Under the pieces are notes generated by a model, which saw only the letters and a program-made list of their open reading frames with translations, made no database searches and was not told where the DNA came from. Source: CAZSDP01 sp964605665 (GTDB lineage Bacteria; Planctomycetota; UBA8108; UBA1146). From it: a DNA stretch of 64,000 nt. A program made the translations under genes and the position numbers. Shown here piece by piece: positions 53,312 through 61,685 of the stretch; position 1 is the stretch's first letter; every line of letters begins with the position of its first letter. The stretch lies in contig CAZSDP010000008.1 of NCBI GenBank assembly GCA_964605665.1, positions 62,001-126,000 on the forward strand, given 5' to 3'.

Positions 53312-56104
53312 TCAATCGCGAGAGTCCGGCGAAGAGGAAGAAGCACGGTTTCCCGGCGAATGCGCGCTGGAAGAGCCGATCTTCTCTTCTCGCGGTTCCT
53401 TGTCATCGGCAGCGATCCGATCTCCAAACCGCCCATCGTCACTCAATCCTGCTCCCCCCCCAGCAACGGGAGGAGCCAGCGGTCCCCGTGGACGTGGATC
53501 GCTGGTGAAGATCCGTTTCCAGAGAGTCCACTGGCCGGGAATCTCGGCCAGACCGCGACGGTGGTTCTCCGCTCCGATCTCGAAGACGAGCTTCCACTGT
53601 CGGAAGAGGACTCGATAGGCATGGACGAGACGATGTCGCGGATCGTAGATCGCGGTCGCCTCTGAAGAGACTCCATTCAGTTCGATAATGCGGAGCCCCT
53701 GTCCATTCTGGAATGCCGTCAAGTCCGGGACTCGGATGTCATATCGTCCGAAGCAGAAACCCCCTCGGAACTGCTGGCTGACTCGATCGATCTCCTCCTC
53801 CAGCTCTGGGGTGATCAGATCATCGCCATCGAGAAACACCGATCCCAAGGCATGAGTCCCGACATCGATGAGAGGAATTCGTTCACCCGCTTCGGGAACT
53901 TCATAGGCACGTTCACCAAATCGGGCGAGGTACTTCTCCGACATCGGAAGCGCGACTCGATCCTCGAGAATCAACTGCTCAATCGTCCGAACGCCATCTC
54001 CGGTCAACTCGGGGAAACGCTTGTCGGTGATCGAGAAAATCCTCCCGCGAGGCTCCTCCGGGCGACGAACGTAGAAGACCCCGAACTCGAGACCAGGAAC
54101 GAATTCCTGAACGATGGAGGGGAGAGGGTGACGTTCGAGATAGTCGCGCAACTGCGTGGCATCGTGAAGAATCGCCACCCCCGAACCGCGCTCGCCCGCA
54201 TCGGGCTTCACTACGATCGGCCACGCCAGTCGATGGATCTCCTGGAAACTCCGCACCATCGATACCCGTTCATCGACGGAGAGATCTGCGGGGATCATCT
54301 TCCAGCGAGCCACCGCTTCTCCCGCCGGTTCCAATCCGGTGAGAATCTCGGACTTCGATTCCCCGATAAATCCACCATGTTCGATCCCCGGGTTGGCGCA
54401 AGCGAAGATCGTCATGCTCCGGAAGCGAATCATCTGCGTCACGACATACATCACCATCGGAGGGTAAAAAACCCACGTCGGCCAATACTCGTATCGCTTG
54501 AACCGGAGCCAGCGCCGCACCAGCCCGCGCCGACCGCGGTAGGTGAAGAGCGGCACAATGCACTTCCAGATCACCAACAGTAACGCAATCTCTCCGAGCA
54601 GCACCAACCCGGCCGCTCCTTGCATCGATAGCGCCCAGTCGAGCACCGGACGTCCGACAATCGCACCGAGCCCGACTGCGGCGGGCGTCCAGATCAGAAT
54701 TGCGAGAAGGAAATAACCGAGGAACCACCAGAAGCGCGTCGGAAGGCAACCTGCCGCAAGATAAGTGGGAACTCGAAGTCCGGGGGTGAAGCGACTCGCA
54801 AAGATCACGATCGCCCCCTGACGATCGAGCCAAGCCCCAGCCCTCTGAAGCCTCTCCTCATTGACCCACCAACGGAACGGTGCGATCGACACCACTCGGC
54901 GCCCGACCACTCGTCCGATCAAGAACAAACCCACGTCGCCCAAGAGAATTCCCAGCGAACAGCCGAGGACTGCCGAGAAAAACGAGATCGTCCCATTGGC
55001 GACGAGCAAGCCTCCTCCGAGACACGCAAGATCCTCACTGACCAATGTCGCGGCGGCGAGGAGAAGGAGCATCACGAACCAACTCATGCCAGAAACGGGA
55101 GGAACCTGACTGCGATCGAAGGGGCGCTTCGCCGCGGTGACACGAACGAGATCCGCCTCCGCACGCCTCGGTGCTTCTCCCATTTCAACGCGTGCGATGA
55201 AATCGAGGATCGGCACCACGACCGAGTCGGGGGCGCGCAAGCAGGTGATATGCCCCCCGGCAAATTCGACCCACTCGCTCTGCGGAACCAACCGATGGTG
55301 CTCCTGAGCTGCGGCGAGGGGGACGAGAGAGTCACGATCGCCGTGAACGATCAACATCGGCGCTTCGAACTTTTCGAGGATCGATCGGAGAGGTCGTTGA
55401 TCGCTGTCGAAGAAGTTGCGGGCGTACCCTTTGCCGATCACCGCTCCATCCCAAGCACCGAAGTGGGGAACGACATTTCGCGCCAGCGCCAACGCTCCCA
55501 ACTGAAGCGCGTGAACCGCATGATTCAGGTGGAAATCACCGAGCAATTCGAATTCTTGCACACCGATCGAAGCGAGCAACGTGAGCGACTGCACTCGCTC
55601 GGGATCGAGGTGAACGAGCTCCAGCCCGACGCCCCCTCCCATGCTGTATCCGACCAAGTGAGCTTCAGAAACCTGAAGGTGATCGAGAAGTCGCTGTAGA
55701 TAGACCGCATGGGCTCGGATCGAGTAATCAGCAATTTCGGCAGTGGAGCGTCCCAGACCGGGAAGATCGGGGGAGATTACCCGAACCGATGCCGCAAGGC
55801 GATCCGCCAACGTCGTCATCGCAGTTGAAGCCACCGGGCTTCCGTGGATCAGTACGACCACCGGAGCTCCCTCGACCGGGCCCTGGTCGGTGAAAGCGAA
55901 CTCGATCTGACGATCGATCGGAACGCCACGATCGACTTCGGGGGTGATGAAGCTGCTCTGCTCCGGGCGGAGCACGACCGCCGTTGGCGCGCCCCACCGC
56001 ACCAAGGTGCTCGCCAGTAAGAGCAGTAGATAGAGAAGAAAGAGCGTCTTCAGTCTCAAGATCAAAGGCTCCAGCTCGTCGCGATTGAGGGACCTCTCGA
56101 CCAA
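53312..56104 (-). CDS. Three-domain fusion: alpha/beta hydrolase, DedA/VTT membrane domain, ATP-grasp
   Basis: A 930-residue membrane protein. After a membrane segment (18-34), residues 80-305 are an alpha/beta hydrolase with oxyanion HGSP (87-90), nucleophile Ser154 in GYSMGG, Asp256 (HGDRD) and His285 (FAGGH). Residues about 338-525 are a DedA/SNARE-associated (VTT) domain, with SEDLACLGGGLL and SRFTPGLRVPTYLAAG. Residues 540-562 are hydrophobic, then an ATP-grasp ligase domain follows (about 570-850): NPGIEHGGFIGESK, Lys633 (VVKPD), ERGSGV, QEFVPGLEFGVFY, FSITDKRFPELTGDG, and Mg ligands Asp789, Glu808 and Asn810. The last 60 residues are disordered. DedA proteins move lipids or undecaprenyl phosphate. 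The fusion suggests one pathway joining ligation, lipid flipping and ester cleavage; that is inference. The start is uncertain: TTG at 56104 has no clear site, and a TTG at 56059 with GGAG upstream is an alternative. Confidence 0.88.
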   Translation of the reverse strand: MVERSLNRDELEPLILRLKTLFLLYLLLLLASTLVRWGAPTAVVLRPEQSSFITPEVDRGVPIDRQIEFAFTDQGPVEGAPVVVLIHGSPVASTAMTTLADRLAASVRVISPDLPGLGRSTAEIADYSIRAHAVYLQRLLDHLQVSEAHLVGYSMGGGVGLELVHLDPERVQSLTLLASIGVQEFELLGDFHLNHAVHALQLGALALARNVVPHFGAWDGAVIGKGYARNFFDSDQRPLRSILEKFEAPMLIVHGDRDSLVPLAAAQEHHRLVPQSEWVEFAGGHITCLRAPDSVVVPILDFIARVEMGEAPRRAEADLVRVTAAKRPFDRSQVPPVSGMSWFVMLLLLAAATLVSEDLACLGGGLLVANGTISFFSAVLGCSLGILLGDVGLFLIGRVVGRRVVSIAPFRWWVNEERLQRAGAWLDRQGAIVIFASRFTPGLRVPTYLAAGCLPTRFWWFLGYFLLAILIWTPAAVGLGAIVGRPVLDWALSMQGAAGLVLLGEIALLLVIWKCIVPLFTYRGRRGLVRRWLRFKRYEYWPTWVFYPPMVMYVVTQMIRFRSMTIFACANPGIEHGGFIGESKSEILTGLEPAGEAVARWKMIPADLSVDERVSMVRSFQEIHRLAWPIVVKPDAGERGSGVAILHDATQLRDYLERHPLPSIVQEFVPGLEFGVFYVRRPEEPRGRIFSITDKRFPELTGDGVRTIEQLILEDRVALPMSEKYLARFGERAYEVPEAGERIPLIDVGTHALGSVFLDGDDLITPELEEEIDRVSQQFRGGFCFGRYDIRVPDLTAFQNGQGLRIIELNGVSSEATAIYDPRHRLVHAYRVLFRQWKLVFEIGAENHRRGLAEIPGQWTLWKRIFTSDPRPRGPLAPPVAGGGAGLSDDGRFGDRIAADDKEPREEKIGSSSAHSPGNRASSSSPDSRD

Positions 56105-56288
56105 CCGTCATCGAGGGATGCGAAATGAGTGAGAAAGGGAATCAGAGAACAGGCAGAAATTGCCGACCTGATCGCAGCGAGTCGACCGCCCTGGGCGAAA
56201 CTCCATCGAACTCTCGACTCTGCCCGATTCTCCGTGGCCCAAACCGGTGGAACTCTACTCTCTGCCCCAGTCTTCACGGAACCTGACT

Positions 56289-56333
56289 CTACCGTGCCTA
56301 ACGCTACCGTGCCTGACTTTACCGAGCCCAAGT
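56289..56333. repeat. Three degenerate 15-bp tandem repeats
   Basis: Units at 56289-56303, 56304-56318 and 56319-56333 share the pattern (C/T)TACCG(T/A)GCC. The core TACCGTGCCT is the same as in the 17-bp repeats upstream of groES. Confidence 0.6.
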
Positions 56334-56603
56334 TACCCATACCGAACTCTGACGTGACAGACTTCAACGCCGAGCTAATCGAATTGTCGCGCTCCTCGGT
56401 CCCTCCGCGAAGAACGGGGCTCGCTGGAGATCGAAATCCTGATTCCATCACTCCCTCGATTTTTTGTGATCCACCACCACAAATGGGGTCATCCCTCTAT
56501 ATTCTGCCCTGAGAGCCGATCAGACCCTCTTGAGGGAAAGCCGCCCCGCAAAACAGTTTGCAACTAGGAGCGCGGAGTCCCTTGAGTTCCTGAGCGATCG
56601 TGC

Positions 56604-56683
56604 GCAGCATACAGTGTCCGCAGCATACAGTGTCCGCAGCATACAGTGTCCGCAGCATACAGTGTCCGCAGCATACAGTGTCC
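56604..56683. repeat. Five perfect tandem copies of a 16-bp repeat
   Basis: Five identical copies of GCAGCATACAGTGTCC occupy 56604-56683, followed by a partial GCAGC. There are no spacers. The unit is not a multiple of three and lies in non-coding DNA, so this is a minisatellite-type repeat likely to vary in copy number. Confidence 0.92.
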
Positions 56684-56872
56684 GCAGCGGCTCGCAGACT
56701 CCGTGGGCAAGAAAACTGCCGACGGGTCGGTGGTCCCCTACCCGGGGGGGATCGATCGAACCTGCCGCCGAGATCGGGCCGGACCTCGACCGGAGATCGC
56801 TCGATTGAGGCATTCCTCGGCCCTTTCTCAAGTTAGCCGGCTTGGACCCCACTCTCGGAGAGTGACGAGATC

Positions 56873-57457
56873 ATGAAGCAACGATCGAATCGGACCGGCA
56901 CCGTCTCGGTGGATTCCCTGCCACCTTCCCTAAGAGGGTGCGTCATCGCCTTGGAGCGGTGCCTAGAGCTGATCCACGAGATTGATGATCACACCTTTCA
57001 GGCCCCGAGTGCTGGACACGGGACGGTCGGGGCCCATCTCCGACATTGCATCGAGTACTTCCGTTGTTTCCTCGCCGAGGAACAGACGGGCTGGGTTGAG
57101 TACGATGCGCGGGAGCGCGATCCAGAACTCGAGGTGAGTCGCCCCTTGTCTCAACAAGCGATTGAGGACCTCATCGTAGACCTCAGCGATCGCGGGAATC
57201 GAGATCTCGACCGGCAAGTACGGATTCGCCAATCTCTCGCCCCGGACTGCCCCGCGGAAGAGGTCCAAAGTACGGTGCGCCGAGAGTGGATGAGCCTGTC
57301 CGATCACACGATCCATCACCTCGCAATCATCACTCAGCTGGTCTCCGGCGTTCCCCGGGAGTCAGAGCACTCGGTCACCGAACTGGGGGTCGCATTTTCG
57401 ACCCAAGCCCATCGGGCCGCGATCAGCAGTTCAGAGGATCGAGTCCAACGACGCTGA
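56873..57457 (+). CDS. DinB/YfiT-like four-helix protein
   Basis: A 194-residue protein resembling the DinB superfamily, whose four-helix bundles often bind a metal through three His. Candidate ligands are His55/His58 in GAHLRHCIEYF and His145/His148/His149 in SDHTIHHLAII, at the positions expected on helices 2 and 4. The family includes thiol-dependent transferases and proteins of unknown role. The match is by motif and helix layout. The NRDE-family gene follows after 30 bases on the same strand, so the two are probably an operon. Confidence 0.75.
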   Translation: MKQRSNRTGTVSVDSLPPSLRGCVIALERCLELIHEIDDHTFQAPSAGHGTVGAHLRHCIEYFRCFLAEEQTGWVEYDARERDPELEVSRPLSQQAIEDLIVDLSDRGNRDLDRQVRIRQSLAPDCPAEEVQSTVRREWMSLSDHTIHHLAIITQLVSGVPRESEHSVTELGVAFSTQAHRAAISSSEDRVQRR

Positions 57458-57487
57458 TCTTCCGTAGCGGCAGGATCTTCCAAGAGC

Positions 57488-58276
57488 ATGTGTACCCTCA
57501 CTTCCCGAAGATCGAATGGCGACCTCGTCGTCACGATGAACCGTGACGAAGCGCGCAGCCGTGCCGAAGAGCTTCCACCGAAGAAGATTGGCGCGTCCCC
57601 GATCATCCTTGCTCCCCGTGACGGCCAGGCAGAGGGGACTTGGTTCGGTGTCAATGACCGAGGGGTGGTCGCTGGACTCCTCAATCTCTATCCCGATGGA
57701 ATCGATGAGCCTCCCCCCTCCGGTACCGCAACTCGGGGAGAGTTGGTCGATCACGTTCTCCAACAAGAGAACATCGAAGAGAGCATCGATTGGATGCGGA
57801 ATCGGTGTGACCCCATCCGCTACTCACCGTTTCGGATCGCGCTCTTCTCCACAGCTGAAGCGCGTCTCTTCACCTGGCGAGGTATCGGAGTGAATCAGGA
57901 GAATTCCCTCGAAGAAGTTCCACTCGACGGAGAGTGGACGCTCCTCTCATCTTCATCTTGGAGAAGTCGCGAAGTGCTGCCCTGGCGTGAAGACCAATTC
58001 CATCTCTGGCGATCCCAGGGCGCCCCGCACTGCGGCACACTCCCGGAATTCCACCGAATGCAACCGACTGGGCTCGCCGAGTGGGCCCCATTGATGGCGC
58101 GAGCAAACGCGAGCACCCGCAGCATTACCCAAGTTGAGATCACATCGGCACGTTCGCAAGTGACCCTCAGATATTGGCCACGACCAGAAGGTGCAGACTT
58201 CGAGGGAGCGAGTTTCACCGAAGAGCACCCGTGGCAAACTCAGCTCAAACTCATCCGCTCTTCATCGTCGATCTGA
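57488..58276 (+). CDS. NRDE-family protein (TANGO2-like)
   Basis: A 262-residue protein with the MNRDEARSR signature (17-25) that gives the NRDE family its name. It begins Met-Cys-Thr, so Cys2 would be the N-terminal nucleophile of an Ntn-hydrolase fold after Met removal, which supports this start. GTWFGVNDRGVVAGLLN (50-66) is also typical. The eukaryotic relative TANGO2 is linked to lipid or heme handling; bacterial function is unknown. It is probably cotranscribed with the DinB-like gene and converges on the carbonic anhydrase gene. Confidence 0.88.
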   Translation: MCTLTSRRSNGDLVVTMNRDEARSRAEELPPKKIGASPIILAPRDGQAEGTWFGVNDRGVVAGLLNLYPDGIDEPPPSGTATRGELVDHVLQQENIEESIDWMRNRCDPIRYSPFRIALFSTAEARLFTWRGIGVNQENSLEEVPLDGEWTLLSSSSWRSREVLPWREDQFHLWRSQGAPHCGTLPEFHRMQPTGLAEWAPLMARANASTRSITQVEITSARSQVTLRYWPRPEGADFEGASFTEEHPWQTQLKLIRSSSSI

Positions 58277-58307
58277 GCAGCATGGTCGCGACCGCTCAGA
58301 TCACGCT

Positions 58308-58925
58308 TCATCCACTCTGATCCCAGAACTCCACAGCACCGGTCTCGAGTGAACATACCGCGGCAACCACGCGAAGGCGCTCTTGATCGATCAGCTCTCG
58401 AAGAATCGGAGAATCGCTGCAAAGTCGATCGACGGAAGCTTCGACATTGAGGCGCACTGCCTTCGCCACCACCGAAGAAGAAGGCTCCGCCTGCTCGCTC
58501 ATATCGATCTCTGTGAGTGCCGGACGCACTCGATCGAGGATTGCTCCCAAGTGGCCAGGCGGCGGGCTCTTCTTCGTCTGACGAAGCTGTTCCAGAGTCG
58601 CGAGAACTGCTCCGCATCGGGAATGACCAAGAACCACCACCAGTGGAACGCCGAATTCCGCCGCGGCGAATTCAACGCTGGCGATCTGAGTCTCCGCCGC
58701 GAGATTACCCGCCACTCGTACGACGAACAGATCTCCGATCCCGACGTCAAAGACTTGCTCCGGTGGAACTCTCGAATCGGAGCAGCTGAGGATGGTCGCA
58801 AAAGGAGCTTGGGGAGAAGCTTGTTTCTCCCGCTCAGTCGTTGGATTCGATTCTCGAGAGCGCTGGGCAACGAAGCGCTCGTTTCCTTCACGTAGTCGAT
58901 CGAGAGCCTCGGAAGGGGAGATCAT
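58308..58925 (-). CDS. Beta-class carbonic anhydrase
   Basis: A 205-residue zinc enzyme that interconverts CO2 and bicarbonate. Zinc ligands are Cys48 (SCSDSRVP), His101 and Cys104 (GHSRCGA); the Asp50-Arg52 dyad is present. FVVRVAGN and AVEFAAAE-like segments complete the fold. The length is normal for bacterial beta enzymes. The ATG at 58925 follows AAAGAG at fair spacing; the frame continues upstream into the assembly gap, but nothing there is family-like. Upstream lie the 14-bp repeats and the second gap. Confidence 0.94.
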   Translation of the reverse strand: MISPSEALDRLREGNERFVAQRSRESNPTTEREKQASPQAPFATILSCSDSRVPPEQVFDVGIGDLFVVRVAGNLAAETQIASVEFAAAEFGVPLVVVLGHSRCGAVLATLEQLRQTKKSPPPGHLGAILDRVRPALTEIDMSEQAEPSSSVVAKAVRLNVEASVDRLCSDSPILRELIDQERLRVVAAVCSLETGAVEFWDQSG

Positions 58926-58957
58926 CGTCGATTTCTCTTTCCATCGAGCCGAACCTG

Positions 58958-59109
58958 GTGTTTTGAGACACGTGTTTTGAGACACGTGTTNNNNNNNNNN
59001 NNNNNNNNNNNNNNNNNNNNNNNNNNNNNNNNNNNNNNNNNNNNNNNNNNNNNNNNNNNNNNNNNNNNNNNNNNNNNNNNNNNNNNNNNNGACACGTGTT
59101 CTGCGACAC
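58958..59109. repeat. Tandem 14-bp repeats around the second gap
   Basis: The unit GTGTTTTGAGACAC appears twice plus a part before the gap (58958-58990). A variant (GTGTTCTGCGACAC) follows the gap at 59096-59109. Each junction forms the palindrome ACACGTGT. The array is broken by 100 N, so copy number is unknown. No 55-base overlap is present here, unlike at the first gap; only 10 bases match. Confidence 0.8.
58991..59090. other. Scaffold gap of 100 N
   Basis: A run of exactly 100 N inside a tandem repeat; its true length is unknown. Confidence 0.97.
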
Positions 59110-59198
59110 GTGCGCTGCGGCCAACCGACAGAATCGTATGGACTCAGTGTCCACACCGGCAAAACAATTTCGCGAAAACTGGAGACCGGTTGGTGAAA

Positions 59199-61334
59199 TC
59201 AGCGCCCCCGGGATTTCCCCCCTCGACGCCGATTGTTACTCACCCGCCCAGAAGAGGGTCCTTGTCGGTTTCGCCCTCCACCCCTGCGTGACGACGCAGA
59301 AGAAATCAGAGCATCGGGGGTTTCACCGATCAAATCGGTTCTCTCCGCATCGACGAGTGCTTCTCGAACGAGGGTCTCGTTCTCTGGCTTCCAATGCTGA
59401 AGAAGTGCCTTCTGTTTCCGCTTATCGCGCATCTTCGTCGTGACATGCACCTGTTGCATCGTGTGTGGATCGATGCCCGTCCACCACATACAGGTCGCCG
59501 GCGTGCCGGGGGTGGGAATGAAATCCTGGACTTGCTGCGGCTTCAGCTTCCTCGCTTTGAGAAACTCCGCAATCTCCACTGCACCCTTCATGTCGCAACC
59601 AGGATGTGAACTCATCAAGTAAGGAACGAGATACTGTTCCTTGCCAGCCTTTCTCGAGGCGTTTCGGAACTGCTTCTCGAAATCGAGATAAACATCCATC
59701 CCCGGCTTTTTCATCAGGTAGAGCGTTTCGTCATCCACATGTTCAGGCGCGACCTTCAGATGCCCTCCCACATGATGAGCGGCGAGCTCCTCGACATATT
59801 CTGGATCGAGATTCGCAAGATCCATGCGGATTCCAGAAGCGATCAGTACTTTCTTGACTCCATCCGCTTCGCGCACCGTTCGCATCAGATTCTTGATGGG
59901 AGAGTGGTCCGTTTCGAGAAGCCGGCAAACTGTCGGGTGAACGCATGAGGGTCGCCGGCAACGCGCTTCGATCTCTGGGCGAGAACATCGCATCCGATAC
60001 ATATTCGCGGTCGGCCCACCGAGATCGGAGATCACTCCCGTGTAACCGTCGAGTCGTTTCAGGTCTTCGACTTCTCGCTGAATGCTCTCGGTGCTGCGCG
60101 AACTGATCCTCTTCCCCTGATGCTCGGTAATTGCGCAGAAGGTGCAACCACCAAAGCAACCACGCATCACATTGATCGAAAACTGGACCGTTTCGAAGGC
60201 TGGGATTCTCTCCGTACCGTAGCTCGGATGGGGTGCCTTGTTGTAAGGGAGAGAAAACACCGCATCGATTTCCTCGGTCGACAATGGATGGGCGGGCGGA
60301 TTGATCACGACCGTTTGATCACCATGACGCTGCAGCAAGATCGGCGCGCGGTCGGGATTGTGTTCCCGATGGAAAATGTGTTGCGCCCGAGCAAAACGCT
60401 TCTTGCTCGCCGAATCGGTTCCCTTCACCTCATCGTAGGAGGGAAGCTCCAAAACCAAACTGCCGGCAGCGATCGAAGCGTCGGTTCCCAACTTGGCAGC
60501 AGTCGGCCGAAGCTCTTCGAGTAGCTGCTGAGCCTGGTCGAACCAAGCGACCCCCGGCTGAAAGCGTTCCTCGGGATAGAAGTGCGGACGGCCGTACTTA
60601 CCCACGGCGTAGGCGGTGCCGGGCACGTCTCGAATCTCTTCGATGGGGGTTCCCGCTCGATGCCGCTCGAGGATGTCGACAAGTGGGCGTTCTCCCATTC
60701 CGTAGACCACCAAGTCTGCCCGAGCATCCAGGATGAGAGAACGGCGCACTTTCTCATGCCAGTAGTCGAAGTGAGCGAGTCGGCGCATCGAAACCTCGAC
60801 CCCACCCGCAATGATCGGAACCTCTTTGTATGCCTCGCGACATCTCTGAGAGTAAACCACGGTGGCGTATTCGGGACGCAGGCCAGCTCGCCCACCCGGG
60901 GAGTAGCTGTCGTCGGAGCGAGGGCGTTTATGGGCGGTGTAATGATTGAGCAAGGAATCGAGGTTCCCCGCACTCACCAACCAAGCGATTCGCGGAGCAC
61001 CAAACTCTCGAAACGCATCGCATGAGCGCCAATCGGGCTGGGCGAGAAGCGCCACCCGATACCCCCGCGCTTCGAGGAGCCGCCCGATGACCGCATTGGC
61101 AAAACTCGGGTGGTCGACGTATGCGTCCCCCGTCACCAATACGAAATCGACTCCGTGTCGAGATCGGTCCCAAACCTCATCTTCTGCGGGAAGCCACCCG
61201 CGATCTCGCAACTCGGCCGCGGTGATCGGCAGGAATGGAGCGATCGGTGGAGTTCCGCAACCGCCTTGAGAAGAGGAGGGGGAGGAGGATTTGAGCGAGG
61301 AGTTGGCAGATTGTCCCTTGGCCGGTGAATTCAT
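59199..61334 (-). CDS. YgiQ-family radical SAM protein
   Basis: A 711-residue radical SAM enzyme of the YgiQ type (UPF0313), whose substrate is unknown. The N-terminal half carries FLPITAAELRDRGW, GDAYVDHPSFANAVIGRLLE and IAGGVEVSMRRLAHFDYW. The iron-sulfur cluster motif is Cys393, Cys397 and Cys400 (CFGGCTFC), followed by ISSRSTESI. KVAPEHVDDETLYLMKKPG is diagnostic. A basic Arg/Gly/Ser tail (about 675-711) ends the protein. I chose the ATG at 61334, preceded by AAAGAG; an extension to 61496 has no family character. It is a single gene on the minus strand. Confidence 0.93.
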   Translation of the reverse strand: MNSPAKGQSANSSLKSSSPSSSQGGCGTPPIAPFLPITAAELRDRGWLPAEDEVWDRSRHGVDFVLVTGDAYVDHPSFANAVIGRLLEARGYRVALLAQPDWRSCDAFREFGAPRIAWLVSAGNLDSLLNHYTAHKRPRSDDSYSPGGRAGLRPEYATVVYSQRCREAYKEVPIIAGGVEVSMRRLAHFDYWHEKVRRSLILDARADLVVYGMGERPLVDILERHRAGTPIEEIRDVPGTAYAVGKYGRPHFYPEERFQPGVAWFDQAQQLLEELRPTAAKLGTDASIAAGSLVLELPSYDEVKGTDSASKKRFARAQHIFHREHNPDRAPILLQRHGDQTVVINPPAHPLSTEEIDAVFSLPYNKAPHPSYGTERIPAFETVQFSINVMRGCFGGCTFCAITEHQGKRISSRSTESIQREVEDLKRLDGYTGVISDLGGPTANMYRMRCSRPEIEARCRRPSCVHPTVCRLLETDHSPIKNLMRTVREADGVKKVLIASGIRMDLANLDPEYVEELAAHHVGGHLKVAPEHVDDETLYLMKKPGMDVYLDFEKQFRNASRKAGKEQYLVPYLMSSHPGCDMKGAVEIAEFLKARKLKPQQVQDFIPTPGTPATCMWWTGIDPHTMQQVHVTTKMRDKRKQKALLQHWKPENETLVREALVDAERTDLIGETPDALISSASSRRGGGRNRQGPSSGRVSNNRRRGGKSRGR

Positions 61335-61685
61335 GTCACTCTTTCTGAGCTGACCTTCGGGGAACGTGATCGCGCGCCGAAGGAGCTGAGTCCGACCGAG
61401 ACAATCCCGATCTGGACGTGGCCCAAACGCAACTTTGGACCACCCCACCCACTGGGCGGACCCCTTCAAGTTGTGCTGGAGGCGCCCTGATGTCAACGGT
61501 TGATTTTGATCGTCTCGGTGAGGATCAGTTGACGCGACCGGGAACAGACTGGAGAACAGCGCCTAGAGTCTGAGAAAATCGGTGCGCTCGACCGATTCAG
61601 ATCGCTGAATTCGAGGAAGAGTGCAGAGAGCCCATCTCTGAGATTTTCCTGAAAACAGCCCCTCCAAGACGATTGTGGGTGCGAT
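61335..61685. other. Divergent intergenic region (351 bp)
   Basis: Between the divergent YgiQ and RluA genes. No gene, strong hairpin or clear promoter pair was found, although both promoters must lie here. Confidence 0.4.

Larger units (their letters stand above)
56105..56872. other. Long intergenic region with two tandem-repeat blocks (768 bp)
   Basis: No gene is convincing on either strand. It carries a degenerate 15-bp repeat (56289-56333) and a perfect 16-bp repeat (56604-56683), followed by an irregular G-rich stretch with a GGGGGGG run around 56745. It lies between the divergent fusion gene and the DinB-like gene, so promoters for both should lie here. Confidence 0.55.
58926..59198. 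other. Intergenic region with second scaffold gap
   Basis: It contains the 14-bp repeat array interrupted by 100 N (58991-59090), then about 100 bases without a gene up to the end of the YgiQ gene. The real size is unknown. Confidence 0.6.

Noticed and set aside
58926..59162. Longer carbonic anhydrase reading through the second gap
   Set aside because: The frame upstream of 58925 is built from 14-bp repeats and N, which shift frame, and it has no family-like sequence.
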